Below, one piece after another: positions 7,697 to 16,557 of a DNA stretch of 55,584 bases. Made by a program: the position numbers and the translations under genes. The number at the start of each line of letters is the position of its first letter. Within the stretch, counting starts at the first letter, position 1. The notes under the pieces are model-generated. The model had not been told where the DNA came from, searched no databases, and saw nothing but the letters and a program-made list of their open reading frames with translations. This DNA is from Bacteroidota bacterium (GTDB taxonomy: Bacteria; Bacteroidota; Bacteroidia; Bacteroidales; F082): positions 1 to 55,584 of the forward strand of contig JACNJS010000047.1 of assembly GCA_014382445.1 (NCBI GenBank). The letters are read 5' to 3'.

Positions 7697-10225
7697 ATGA
7701 AAAAATTATTTATCATTACCCTAATAATCATCGGCATTTTCTCTTTTAGTAATGCCCAAAACACCATTCTCGAAGCACGCGGGATGCCTGTTGGCACAGT
7801 TGTTACAGTGAGTGGAATTGCTACTAATGGATCAGAATTAGGAATAATCAGATATATGCAAGATGCCACTGCCGGAATTGCCGCCTATGGTTCAGCAGTG
7901 GGGGTTGTGAACCGCGGCGACTCTATTACCGTTACCGGAACTCTTAAAATTTATAACCAACTTTTGGAACTCGATCCCATAGCCAGCGTTGTTGTAAACT
8001 CTTCCGGTAATACAGTACCAAATCCGATTTTATTGACCCCTATCCAACTTTCTGAATCTTATGAAAGCCAGTTGGTTAAAATAAATGATGTTATTTTTAA
8101 TGATGGAGGTCAAACCTTTACAGGAAATAAAAAATACACATTTACTGCCAATGGTGAAACAGGATATGTATATATTAAAAATGGTCAGGATTTTGTTGGA
8201 ACGATTATTCCCAGTGCCCCCGTTGAAATGACCGCCATATGCTCTCAATTTGATTATAGCAATCCCAACGCCGGCTATCAGGTATTACCCCGCGATTTGA
8301 ATGATATTTTCATTCCAGGCTCCATCTATTTTGTAGGGGCCTTATCCAATACAAATTTTACACATACAACGCTCGATTTTAGCTGGAATACTAATATCGC
8401 AGGAACAACCGAAATGTTCTACGGAACTACGGCCGAAACGGTAACCTCCAATATCACTTCCTCTACAGGAGGGACTGCAAATCACAACATTGATTTATCT
8501 GGCTTAAACGCCGGTGAAATAACGTGGGTACAGGCTTTTTCGGTGAGTGGGTCTGATACGGCTAAATCGGCTATAGTTCCTTTTGCTACAATTTCAAATT
8601 CATCAGGCGATATGAAAGCCTATTTCAATAGCGCTATTGATGTTTCTTATTCCAACGGAGTTGATGCAATATACCTCCCTCAAACCTTCGACGACACACT
8701 GATAAGTTATATTGATCGCGCAAAGTACACAATCGATTTCACTATCTACAATTTTAATAATGACGGAATCAGCAACATTAGCGATGCATTAAAAGATGCT
8801 GCTAATCGTGGTGTTCGGGTTAGGGTAATTGGTTGTGGTACTACTGCAAATTTAGGGATTGACGAGCTGGCTGGTTCTGCTGTTCATGTACTTATCGGCC
8901 CAAGCAGTTCGCAACGTACGGGTATTATGCACAACAAATTCATTGTTTTTGATGCACAATCCAATGATCCAAACGATCCACTCGTGTGGACAGGCTCGAC
9001 TAACTTTACCGACGGTCAGATTAATCTTGATGCCAATAACGTGATCATTGTGCAGGATCAAAGTTTGGCACGTGCTTACCAAATTGAATTTGAAGAAATG
9101 TGGGGCTCTTATGGTAACGAACCAAATGCTGCTAATGCCAGGTTTGGATCAGAAAAAATGAATAATACACCACACGAATTTATGATAGCTGGTAAACGTG
9201 TTGAATGTTACTTTAGCCCTTCGGATGGTGTAAATGGGAAGATTGTTGAGGTAATCAACACATCCGATAACGACCTAAGCGTTGCTACTATGCTTATTAC
9301 ACGTATTGAAATGGCAGAAGCAATAGTTGGTCGTAAGTCAGCAGGAGTTGCAGTAAATGTGATAACGAATGCAGAAGGAAATAATAACGCAACGGTAAAT
9401 AGTATGCTGGCAGCCTCGTTAACTACACATGTTACATTTGATAATGTATCATCCGGTATGCTTCATCATAAGTATATGATCGTAGATCAATGTGCTCCGG
9501 CTTCGGATCCTATGCTCTTTACCGGCTCTCACAATTGGAGCGCAGCGGCAGATAATGATAACGACGAAAATACGCTGATTATCCATGATGCAACTATGGC
9601 CAATATTTATTACCAGCAATTTGTAAAGCGTTTTGTTGATAATCAAGGGGTTCTGTTTGAACTTACTGAGCCTCCGACGGCTGTTAACGACAATGTTGAA
9701 ACCACGATTGAACAGCTTATTACAGTTATGGTGTTAGATAATGATATGCTGTTGGCTCCAATTTCATTAAGCATTGAAACACAGGCTACACAAGGGAATT
9801 CGTATATTCCATTCGCAAACCCAAATGTTATCAGCTATCTTCCAAATGCGGGATTCCACGGCACCGACTCTCTCGTTTACAAAATTGCGTATCAAGCAGA
9901 ACCAACACTTTTCGCCACTGCAAAAGTTTATATCACGGTGATTGATAATAGCGGTATTGAAGAATTATTTGTAAACGGTAAAGTAGATATTTATCCTAAT
10001 CCTGCAGATGATCAGCTTAAAATAGAATTTATTGCTAACCATAACACAAATCTTGAAATAGGAATATTGGATATTTCAGGACGTGTTATTATGCAGCATG
10101 ATTATTCAGCATCTCAAGGAGCAAACAAAATTAATTTGAACCTTAACAGTATCTCACACGGCGTATACTTATTAAGTATCGGTGATAATTATAGTAGTTT
10201 GAGATATAAGGTAGTTGTGAAATAG
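7697..10225 (+). CDS. Secreted OB-fold / phospholipase-D-like protein with T9SS sorting domain
   Basis: An 842-residue multidomain exported enzyme. The order is: signal peptide (1-20); OB-fold-like nucleic-acid-binding region (about 24-205, with GTVVTVSGIAT and RGDSITVTGTL); a fibronectin-III-like segment (about 212-300); two PLD half-domains with both HKD motifs intact (H412-K414-D419 and H590-K592-D597, each followed by TGS and an N); a cadherin-like Ig segment (about 655-755, AVNDN...VLDND); and a T9SS sorting domain starting VDIYPNPADD. OB-fold plus PLD in an exported protein favours a phosphodiesterase acting on nucleic acids, but the superfamily also includes phospholipases. It is last in the operon and is followed by a terminator. 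Confidence 0.85.
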   Translation: MKKLFIITLIIIGIFSFSNAQNTILEARGMPVGTVVTVSGIATNGSELGIIRYMQDATAGIAAYGSAVGVVNRGDSITVTGTLKIYNQLLELDPIASVVVNSSGNTVPNPILLTPIQLSESYESQLVKINDVIFNDGGQTFTGNKKYTFTANGETGYVYIKNGQDFVGTIIPSAPVEMTAICSQFDYSNPNAGYQVLPRDLNDIFIPGSIYFVGALSNTNFTHTTLDFSWNTNIAGTTEMFYGTTAETVTSNITSSTGGTANHNIDLSGLNAGEITWVQAFSVSGSDTAKSAIVPFATISNSSGDMKAYFNSAIDVSYSNGVDAIYLPQTFDDTLISYIDRAKYTIDFTIYNFNNDGISNISDALKDAANRGVRVRVIGCGTTANLGIDELAGSAVHVLIGPSSSQRTGIMHNKFIVFDAQSNDPNDPLVWTGSTNFTDGQINLDANNVIIVQDQSLARAYQIEFEEMWGSYGNEPNAANARFGSEKMNNTPHEFMIAGKRVECYFSPSDGVNGKIVEVINTSDNDLSVATMLITRIEMAEAIVGRKSAGVAVNVITNAEGNNNATVNSMLAASLTTHVTFDNVSSGMLHHKYMIVDQCAPASDPMLFTGSHNWSAAADNDNDENTLIIHDATMANIYYQQFVKRFVDNQGVLFELTEPPTAVNDNVETTIEQLITVMVLDNDMLLAPISLSIETQATQGNSYIPFANPNVISYLPNAGFHGTDSLVYKIAYQAEPTLFATAKVYITVIDNSGIEELFVNGKVDIYPNPADDQLKIEFIANHNTNLEIGILDISGRVIMQHDYSASQGANKINLNLNSISHGVYLLSIGDNYSSLRYKVVVK

Positions 10226-10260
10226 TGCTTTCCATAAAGGAATACTCTAACATAACTGCA

Positions 10261-10298
10261 AGGCTGTTTTAATATTTAAGCCGGCCTCATTTTTTTTT
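10261..10298 (+). terminator. Terminator after the PLD-like gene
   Basis: AGGCTG (10261-10266) pairs with CGGCCT (10282-10287) across a 15-base loop, followed by a run of nine T (10290-10298). It lies 36 bases after the operon's last stop codon. The stem is short, with one G-U pair. Confidence 0.5.
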
Positions 10299-10299
10299 A

Positions 10300-10407
10300 T
10301 TAGAGCATTATTACCATTGCTAAAATTAGTACCGTGATTAATACAAAGCTAATTATTAAGGCAATCCTGTTACCCCGTCGTTGTTCAAAACTGTCTTCAA
10401 GTAACAT
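10300..10407 (-). CDS. Putative 35-residue single-pass membrane peptide
   Basis: In the otherwise empty stretch 10226-10622 the minus strand has an ATG at 10407 opening 35 codons. The peptide has a charged head (MLLEDSFEQRRGNR) followed by an uninterrupted hydrophobic helix of about 20 residues (IALIISFVLITVLILAMVIM) and then the stop. This layout is typical of genuine small membrane proteins. It is not near any obvious partner on its strand. No homologue is known to me, so it could be chance. Confidence 0.35.
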   Translation of the reverse strand: MLLEDSFEQRRGNRIALIISFVLITVLILAMVIML

Positions 10408-10622
10408 AAGAATATCATTTAAGTTTTATTGAGAATTAACGGTTTCGGTATATAAAAAGTTGGGCATTAAGGAGTGATTACCTATCAACCGCACAAAGTT
10501 AATTGCGAGCTACAAGCTTGAATTTCAGCAATATCCTCCCAATTATTTATATACCGTGTTAGCGTTTCGTTGGGTTTTATTTATAAATACTCGAATCATA
10601 ATTTATAAGAATCATCGCCTAT

Positions 10623-11893
10623 TTATTCTCTCCTTCCAGTGCTTGAATTTCCTCCATGAAATCTTGGCGAACCAGCGTTTGGTAAAAGACCTGTTGAGTT
10701 GGTACGAAAAGCATATACTCCGCCACCCTTACCATTAACATCCATTGTGGCAATATATAATGTTCCTGTATTTGATATTGTAGCGGAACTCCAAACAATG
10801 TCATGAGATAATGAATTACTCCACTTTATTTTTCCTGTAGTCATTTCAAGTCCATGTAAGCGTTTTCTTCCATCAGCTCCTTCTGATCCTACATATACCA
10901 CGTTGTCGTTTCCCAACGCTGGTGATGAATAGAGATCAGCACCTATTGTATTTTCCCACAAAAGACCCGAGCCATCCTCTTTAATCGCATAAAATACGCT
11001 TTCATTATTTGCCTTCGTCCCAATATAAACATTATTGATGTTATCAACAGCAGGGGTAGCTCGAAAGTCGCCAACCATTCCAGCAGGAGTAAATTCCCAA
11101 ACTTTATCTCCTGTGTTGGTAAGTAAACATAATACTTTATCTCCTACCCCAACAAATATTTGGGAATAATCTACGGAAAATGCCGGACTGGACATGGATA
11201 GTCCTGTTGTAGGGTATTTCCATCTTTCTGTTCCATTACTTTTTAATGAAATAATAGAACCAAAGGATGTTGTATGAATATCACCTATTGCACTAAAGTA
11301 GATATTTCCATCAGGATCAATTATTGGTGCATTCATAATTGGTAAATTATTTCCATAAGTCCATTTTTCATTTCCATTCTCATCAAACGCATAAAACTTA
11401 TCCCCTCCAATATAAATAGTGTTATCAACAGCTATTGAAGGATTTGACATTCCAATGTCAGAAACAGAAGAAGTTATTATTTTCGACCACCTGAAAACAC
11501 CGTCATTAGTTAATGAATATAGGTATAATTTTGAATTAGAATTATCTCCATTAAGTCTTCCCTCAACAACAACAAAATATATATTACCATAATTATCAAG
11601 TGTTGCCCCCCTCTAACATCTTTATTTCCTAAAGAATATTCCCACACCTTAGTTAAATTAAGATTTGGTTTAAAAAAATTATTATCACTAGCTAAATCCC
11701 AGTTAGATCCACGAGATGTGCCAATATAAATATAATTGCCAACCAAGGTTGGTGGATTGTAATAAAAACCAACCGAACCTTCTGCGAACTTGTCTTCTCG
11801 TTTTAAATCGTCTTTTTCACAACTACTAGTAAAAATGAAAACAAATCCCAGCACTAATAATGAGCAAATCCAAATTTTTGTTTTCTTTTTCAT
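10623..11893 (-). pseudogene. Beta-propeller (PQQ-like repeat) lipoprotein, broken by a one-base frameshift
   Basis: Two adjacent minus-strand frames form one gene. The 5' part (from 11893) has a lipoprotein signal with Cys25 (FTSSC) and reads cleanly to DVRGG. The frame then goes wrong at a run of six G (C6 at 11606-11611 on the plus strand). Adding one G restores DVRGGATLDNYGNIYFVVVE and joins the downstream frame, giving about 423 residues. The body has repeats of the type IYIGG, IYFSAIGD, IFVGVGDKVLCL, NVYIGT and VVYVGSEGAD, each followed by W-containing strands, as in PQQ-binding-like beta-propellers. Such proteins are usually surface or periplasmic scaffolds. The break may be a real mutation, a phase-variable tract or a read error. 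It is last in the row of minus-strand genes behind the ECF sigma factor at 14010. Confidence 0.75.
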
Positions 11894-11998
11894 GTCATTT
11901 TGTATTAAAGGTTAATTCTCATTTATTTGTTGTTGTTTTTCCCCCAAAATGAACGCTAACTTGAATATAAAAGTAACAACAATAATTTTGATTTATTT

Positions 11999-12541
11999 CT
12001 ACCAGGTTACTGTATAACCAAAAATATTGGCAGAAATACTTGTTGACCTATTTATACTTACTTGTCCTGACATATCAATATTTCGGGAAATGCTGTTACG
12101 GGTTATCAAACCTTTGATATACAAATTATCTGATTGATGATTTACACTTGTATAACCTGAGGAGAAACTCCCAGAATAAGTAGTACTGCCTGTTAGTTCC
12201 AGGTTTGCGTTCGAGGTTATATATTTAACATTTGACATCGATAAAACAAGGTCGGTTGTCGTTATGCCGTGCGTATTATCATAAGTAGTAGTTCCAGTAA
12301 TTACAACATTGCCTCCCATCGGTCCATTTGCAGTTATATTATGTGTTCCTGTCGTAACTCCTGCAAGATTTTGATTGTAAATATCAACATAGCACATAAC
12401 CAGTGCATATGCAATATCCTTATAGAATGATTCATCGCTCATCGTTGGTGTATCCACAGTATCATCCTTCTTACAACTGCTTGTAATCACCATAAACATC
12501 CCCATAAATATAAATAGGAAAATCCAATTTTTATTTCTCAT
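11999..12541 (-). CDS. Hypothetical lipoprotein, Thr/Ser/Asn-rich
   Basis: A 180-residue protein with a lipoprotein signal peptide ending at Cys23 (ITSSC), followed by a KKDD spacer, as is usual for exported lipoproteins of this phylum. The mature part is rich in Thr, Ser, Gly and Asn, with alternating beta-strand patterning (NVVITGTTTYDNT, NLELTGSTTYSGSF), suggesting a beta-solenoid or beta-barrel-like sheet. No known domain is recognised. It lies between the Ig-like lipoprotein and the beta-propeller gene with gaps of about 100 bases on the same strand. Confidence 0.65.
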   Translation of the reverse strand: MRNKNWIFLFIFMGMFMVITSSCKKDDTVDTPTMSDESFYKDIAYALVMCYVDIYNQNLAGVTTGTHNITANGPMGGNVVITGTTTYDNTHGITTTDLVLSMSNVKYITSNANLELTGSTTYSGSFSSGYTSVNHQSDNLYIKGLITRNSISRNIDMSGQVSINRSTSISANIFGYTVTW

Positions 12542-12635
12542 TTTTTTAATTGTTAGTCATTAATGAATAAACACTACAAGAATGAATGAACACTACAAGT
12601 TTGGTTATAATCTTGGAGCATATTTAAATTGGTCC

Positions 12636-13361
12636 TTATTTTATTACGATAGTGTATACCGGACTATAAATCGCTATATCTCCAGCACCTCCTTTATCAG
12701 TAACAATGACCTTAAAATTAATTACCTTACCTGATGCACTATTAAACGATGTACACCTGACAATACCACCAGTTCCATCTACTACCAGTCCTGCATTTGT
12801 TAGATCTTTGCTTCCGGCAAATGTTTCGTCCAGCTTCCATGAATAAGGAGGAGTTCCTCCCATTGCAAATAAAGAAGCAGCATAAGGTTCGTTAGCTTCC
12901 GCATCTTTCAGTTGAAATCCAATAGATAATTGCTGAAATACAGCAGAATAGCCAGGGGTATAATCTGAAACCATAAGATCAATAGATTCGGTTCGGGATA
13001 CACTGCCATCACTAACAGTTACCTTAAATGTTGTTGTGCCGACTTTCAAGCCATTAATTGTATTGCCAATTCTATTGATTACACCATTAGCAATTGTAAC
13101 ACCGGCTGGTGGATTGGAACTTAAATCCAGAGACCATGTATATCTGCTTGTAGGATTTCCACCATCGGCGAGTATTGTTTGTGCATTAAAGTTTGTATAG
13201 CCTGCATTATCAATATTTGCACTAATACTCTGATTTTGCCCAAGAGGACTTTTTAAAATTCTCAACGAACTACCCGGGTCAATTGAATCTTTTTTACAAG
13301 AAAACATAATAGTAATGCCCATAAGAATTAACGAAATCAACAATAAAAGTTTTGTCTTCAT
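12636..13361 (-). CDS. Lipoprotein with putative Ig-like (He_PIG-type) domains
   Basis: A 241-residue protein with a lipobox at Cys22 (IMFSC). Residues about 60-130 resemble a putative Ig domain of the He_PIG kind, with YTWSLDLSSNPPAGVTI, a glycine turn and GTTTFKVTVSDGS. A second similar unit covers about 150-241 (GGTPPYSWKLDE, then INFKVIVTDKGG). Such domains serve as extracellular spacers or adhesion modules. Its start overlaps the stop of a 26-codon frame immediately upstream (ATGA), which may couple their translation. Confidence 0.7.
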   Translation of the reverse strand: MKTKLLLLISLILMGITIMFSCKKDSIDPGSSLRILKSPLGQNQSISANIDNAGYTNFNAQTILADGGNPTSRYTWSLDLSSNPPAGVTIANGVINRIGNTINGLKVGTTTFKVTVSDGSVSRTESIDLMVSDYTPGYSAVFQQLSIGFQLKDAEANEPYAASLFAMGGTPPYSWKLDETFAGSKDLTNAGLVVDGTGGIVRCTSFNSASGKVINFKVIVTDKGGAGDIAIYSPVYTIVIK

Positions 13362-13438
13362 AGTTCATATTTTTTAAGGTGTTTCTTCTCATCAGGTTTT
13401 TCGATGTTATCGGTTTCTGTTGAGTGGTTTTTATCCAT
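13358..13438 (-). CDS. Putative 26-residue charged leader peptide
   Basis: The ATG at 13438 opens a 26-codon frame (MDKNHSTETDNIEKPDEKKH...) that is strongly hydrophilic. Its TGA overlaps the ATG of the Ig-like lipoprotein in an ATGA arrangement. That geometry, plus non-random charged composition, hints at a translationally coupled small gene. No homologue is known to me and a chance frame is possible. Confidence 0.3.
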   Translation of the reverse strand: MDKNHSTETDNIEKPDEKKHLKKYEL

Positions 13439-13559
13439 TTTGATTGTACTTTTTATACAATATTTAGACGGATACGAATAATGAAGTAACTACAAATGCT
13501 GTATTTGTTTTTATTCTAGAGGATTTTCCAATTGGTTACGCTTAATAAACAAACTTTGT

Positions 13560-13958
13560 TTAGAGTATTTTTTCTTCTATCAAAATACCAATATCAGATA
13601 ACGTTATTAAATGCCTGTTAAGTTTGCCATCCCTGACGATTATCTCATATTCTACCATATTGCCTTTGTTTCTCATAACGGCATTCATTATTTCACCTTT
13701 AGCTTCCACAATTTTTATTATGGATGCAGGCAAATATCCTTCCGGAAGAAAAAGCTTATATTCTATTAGATTTCCGTTTAAATTAAAAATAGCAATATGT
13801 TCAATGTTGTCTTTGTAAAAAATAGCTTCTAAATAATTCTTCTTGTTATACCATTCTACATTTACGGCATTTTCAAAATTATGGTTAAAAGCCTGCAAAC
13901 AAACTCTTGACGGAGAAATGCCATTCCCTTTTAATACTTTTTTAAGAAAATCATTCAT
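13560..13958 (-). CDS. PepSY-like (BLIP-like, DUF2874-type) protein without signal peptide
   Basis: A 132-residue protein. It follows the pattern of the PepSY-like / beta-lactamase-inhibitor-like family of Bacteroidota: AFNHNFENAVNVEWYNKKN, then EAIFYKDNIEHIAIFNLNG, then LPEGYLPASI and a second half-repeat. Most relatives are exported, but here the protein begins MNDFLKKVLKGNG with no hydrophobic signal, so it is probably cytoplasmic unless the start is wrong. It begins 51 bases after the ECF sigma factor on the same strand. A role in sensing or in modulating that sigma factor is possible but speculative. Confidence 0.6.
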   Translation of the reverse strand: MNDFLKKVLKGNGISPSRVCLQAFNHNFENAVNVEWYNKKNYLEAIFYKDNIEHIAIFNLNGNLIEYKLFLPEGYLPASIIKIVEAKGEIMNAVMRNKGNMVEYEIIVRDGKLNRHLITLSDIGILIEEKIL

Positions 13959-14009
13959 AGTTAATTATACTTTCTATATTGACGATAAAAAAGCAGAAAG
14001 TAACAAGTT

Positions 14010-14579
14010 CTAGTTAGGCAGAAATTTTTCCGCATATAAATAAATTACCCTTGTACGTGCTCTTTTTAAGCGCATTTTAGCTGCATCTTCACTGATTCTT
14101 AATGCATCGCTAATCTGCTTTATCGACAAATCGTCCATGTACTTCATCAATAATAAGGCTTTTTCTTCGGGATGGATTAATTCGAGGATTATAAGTAGGT
14201 TTTCGTAGTTAATATCTTCAATACTTTCTTCCGTTTCATCAATAATCTCCGGCATTTCGTTTTCACGATTCCAATTTGGGTAATGCAGTTTTTTCTTTTC
14301 GCGCAAATAGTCAATGCAATGATTGTATGTAATGGAATATAACCAGGAGGAAAACGATGACTTTTGTTTAAATGAATCCAGTTTCTCAAATGTTTTTGAA
14401 AAAATATCCTCAGTAAGTTCTTCGGCTATACTTCTGTTTTTAACAAACGAATAGCACTTATCCAGAACTTTTGAATAATACCTGTTATAAAGAGCCTCGA
14501 AATATTTAGATAACCCATCAATTTTAATGTTCCTGATTATTTCATCATCCTTTAGCGAAATTAAGTCAACAGCATTCAT
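14010..14579 (-). CDS. ECF-type RNA polymerase sigma factor
   Basis: A 189-residue sigma-70 family protein of extracytoplasmic-function size. Region 2 spans about residues 24-95 (LYNRYYSKVLDKCYSFVKN, EELTEDIFSKTFEKL, SFSSWLYSITYNHCIDYLR). Region 4 spans about 125-180, with a helix-turn-helix at LSIKQISDALRISEDAAKMR. No anti-sigma gene adjoins it. Instead the next genes on the strand are a PepSY-like protein and lipoproteins, which are candidates for its regulon. It is divergent from the lipoprotein/L,D-transpeptidase genes starting at 14759. Confidence 0.9.
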   Translation of the reverse strand: MNAVDLISLKDDEIIRNIKIDGLSKYFEALYNRYYSKVLDKCYSFVKNRSIAEELTEDIFSKTFEKLDSFKQKSSFSSWLYSITYNHCIDYLREKKKLHYPNWNRENEMPEIIDETEESIEDINYENLLIILELIHPEEKALLLMKYMDDLSIKQISDALRISEDAAKMRLKRARTRVIYLYAEKFLPN

Positions 14580-14651
14580 TTTCTATAAAAATAATTCCTA
14601 CAAAGTTAACATTCTTTGAAATCAATCTTTAATAAATAAATTAACACCGTA

Positions 14652-14659
14652 TATATTTG
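14652..14659 (+). promoter_or_regulatory. Candidate -7 element for the helical lipoprotein gene
   Basis: TATATTTG fits TAnnTTTG, about 100 bases before the ATG at 14759. A second perfect match, TATTTTTG, lies at 14701-14708. Either could drive the gene. Neither has a well-spaced TTG. Confidence 0.3.
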
Positions 14660-14758
14660 AATTTCTATTATATAAAAAATATTTCGTATTTATTGTTACT
14701 TATTTTTGTTTTACCGTCATAATATCACAAAAAACAAAAACAATTAAATAATATCAAA

Positions 14759-15358
14759 ATGAAAAGTAATTTTTTTTTAGGATTAACAATTTTAGGATTA
14801 TCAGCTATTTTATTAACAAGCTGTTCGAAAGTACCCCAAGTTGAAATTGATGCAGCCAATGCAGCAATTGAAGAAGCAAAAACTGCCGGTGCTGAAACTT
14901 ATGTGCACGACAATTATGTTGCCTTGCAAGACTCGATGAATGCTGTTATGGTAAGCATCGAAACGCAAAAATCAAAATTCTTCAAAAACTATGCAACTGC
15001 TAAAGAAAACTTAACCGGTGTAACACAGTTTGCCATTGAAGTAAAAGTGCTTACCGAAAACCGTAAATCGGAGTTGAAAGTTGAAATTCAGAATACTATT
15101 GCCGAAGCAACATCATTGATTGATATAAACAGGCAATTAATTCTTAAAGCTCCTAAAGGAAAAGAAGGAACATCGGCTCTAATTGCAATTAAAGGTGAAT
15201 TGAACACTATTGAAGCAACGTTAGCCGAAGCAAACACCATGCTCGAGGCTGGTGATCTTCTGGCCACACTTGATAAAGCTAATGCTGCCAAAGCAAAAGC
15301 AACTACTATCAATACTGAATTAACGGAGGTAATTGCCAAATACAATAAAAGACGTTAG
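14759..15358 (+). CDS. Alpha-helical lipoprotein, DUF4398-like
   Basis: A 199-residue lipoprotein with lipobox Cys22 (LLTSC). The mature chain is almost entirely helical and Ala-rich. The N-terminal part (VEIDAANAAIEEAKTAGAET, then ALQDSMNAV) resembles DUF4398-type helical hairpins, which are often anchored near the cell envelope. It is separated from two downstream L,D-transpeptidases by a strong terminator. The first transpeptidase has a similar helical N-terminal region, so the proteins may act together on the envelope. Function unknown. Confidence 0.65.
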   Translation: MKSNFFLGLTILGLSAILLTSCSKVPQVEIDAANAAIEEAKTAGAETYVHDNYVALQDSMNAVMVSIETQKSKFFKNYATAKENLTGVTQFAIEVKVLTENRKSELKVEIQNTIAEATSLIDINRQLILKAPKGKEGTSALIAIKGELNTIEATLAEANTMLEAGDLLATLDKANAAKAKATTINTELTEVIAKYNKRR

Positions 15359-15400
15359 TAGCAAAAATACCAGAATCAGTAATGCGTCTGATGAATTTAC

Positions 15401-15430
15401 CCCGGTTGGTTACCAATCGGGTTTTTTTTT
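15401..15430 (+). terminator. Strong rho-independent terminator
   Basis: CCCGGTTGG (15401-15409) and CCAATCGGG (15413-15421) form a nine-pair stem (one G-U) with a TTA loop, followed directly by nine T. It lies between the helical lipoprotein gene and the first L,D-transpeptidase and should end or attenuate the first transcript. Confidence 0.9.
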
Positions 15431-15451
15431 AAATAGATATGAAGTAGCAAT

Positions 15452-16555
15452 ATGAAAAAACTAATATTTATTTTCCTTCCTTTTATTGTAGTTTTACTTA
15501 TGGTTGTGGCATACATTCTCTTTTGGATGCAAGTGCCACCAATTTCAGAAATAAGTAAAGCAAGGATTACGTTATCTGAGGCAGATAAAATAAAATCATT
15601 AAAATATGCCAGTAAACTGTTTCAAAATGCAAGTATGTATTATGATTCTGCTATGATTAATTGGAATATTGAAAATGAGAAGTTTATCATGTTCAGAGAT
15701 TATAAAAAGGTAAAAGAAAATGCTGAAAAATCAACTAAACTGGCAGTTGAGGCAATTGCCAAAACAAAAAATAGTTTGTCGAGTGCAGAAGAATTGCTTG
15801 CGATAAAAATTTCCCGGCTCGAAAGCAGAATAAAGGAATTTAACAATAAATATGGCAACTTTCCTTTTAAGAGCAAGGAAAGAAATGAACTTATAAAAAG
15901 CAAATTGATTTTAAACGAAGGGATTTTAGCCTACAATCAGGCAAAATATATGTCAAGTCGTACAAAATTAGATTCAGCCGAAACTTTAATCAACGCACTA
16001 CACGAAATTTATGAAGAAAGACTGGAAGATTATTTTAGTCAATACCCACAATGGAAAGAGTGGATTGACCAATCTATCTACAACTCAAAAAAAAATAAAA
16101 GCTATTGCATAATTGTCGACAAATATGCAAGGGAATGCATACTATATAAGAATGGTATTATACTACAAAAACTGAAAATAGAATTGGGACCAAACTGGAT
16201 TGGTGACAAAAACCAGCAAGGAGATAAATCAACGCCTGAGGGTTTGTACAAAATCGTAAGTAAAAAATCAAAAGGAGCAACCAAGTACTACAAAGCATTT
16301 CTATTGGACTACCCAAACGAAGATGATAAAAAACGATTTTTGTTAGGCAAAAAAAACGGAATTATTAAACAAGATGCCAAAATTGGCAACCTGATTGAAA
16401 TACATGGAAATGGAGGGAAGGGAGTTGACTGGACAGATGGGTGCGTGGCATTAACGAATACCGATATGGATAGTTTATATTCAGTTTGCCCTGAAGGAAC
16501 AAGGGTTACTATTGTAGGGTCGGTTGTATCTTTAAAAGAATTATTTTTAGATTAA
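15452..16555 (+). CDS. L,D-transpeptidase (YkuD family) with helical N-terminal region
   Basis: A 367-residue protein. One N-terminal transmembrane helix (about 4-25) is followed by a ~170-residue helical region (ISKARITLSEADKIKSLKYA and onward) resembling DUF4398-like hairpins, then a YkuD catalytic domain from about 215. The active-site signature is H318-G and T328-D-G-C331-V, so the catalytic Cys and the conserved His are present; Asp replaces the usual His/Arg-type residue in TxGC. The enzyme would cross-link peptidoglycan stem peptides or attach proteins to them in the periplasm. It ends 2 bases before the next transpeptidase start. Confidence 0.85.
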   Translation: MKKLIFIFLPFIVVLLMVVAYILFWMQVPPISEISKARITLSEADKIKSLKYASKLFQNASMYYDSAMINWNIENEKFIMFRDYKKVKENAEKSTKLAVEAIAKTKNSLSSAEELLAIKISRLESRIKEFNNKYGNFPFKSKERNELIKSKLILNEGILAYNQAKYMSSRTKLDSAETLINALHEIYEERLEDYFSQYPQWKEWIDQSIYNSKKNKSYCIIVDKYARECILYKNGIILQKLKIELGPNWIGDKNQQGDKSTPEGLYKIVSKKSKGATKYYKAFLLDYPNEDDKKRFLLGKKNGIIKQDAKIGNLIEIHGNGGKGVDWTDGCVALTNTDMDSLYSVCPEGTRVTIVGSVVSLKELFLD

Positions 16556-16557
16556 GT

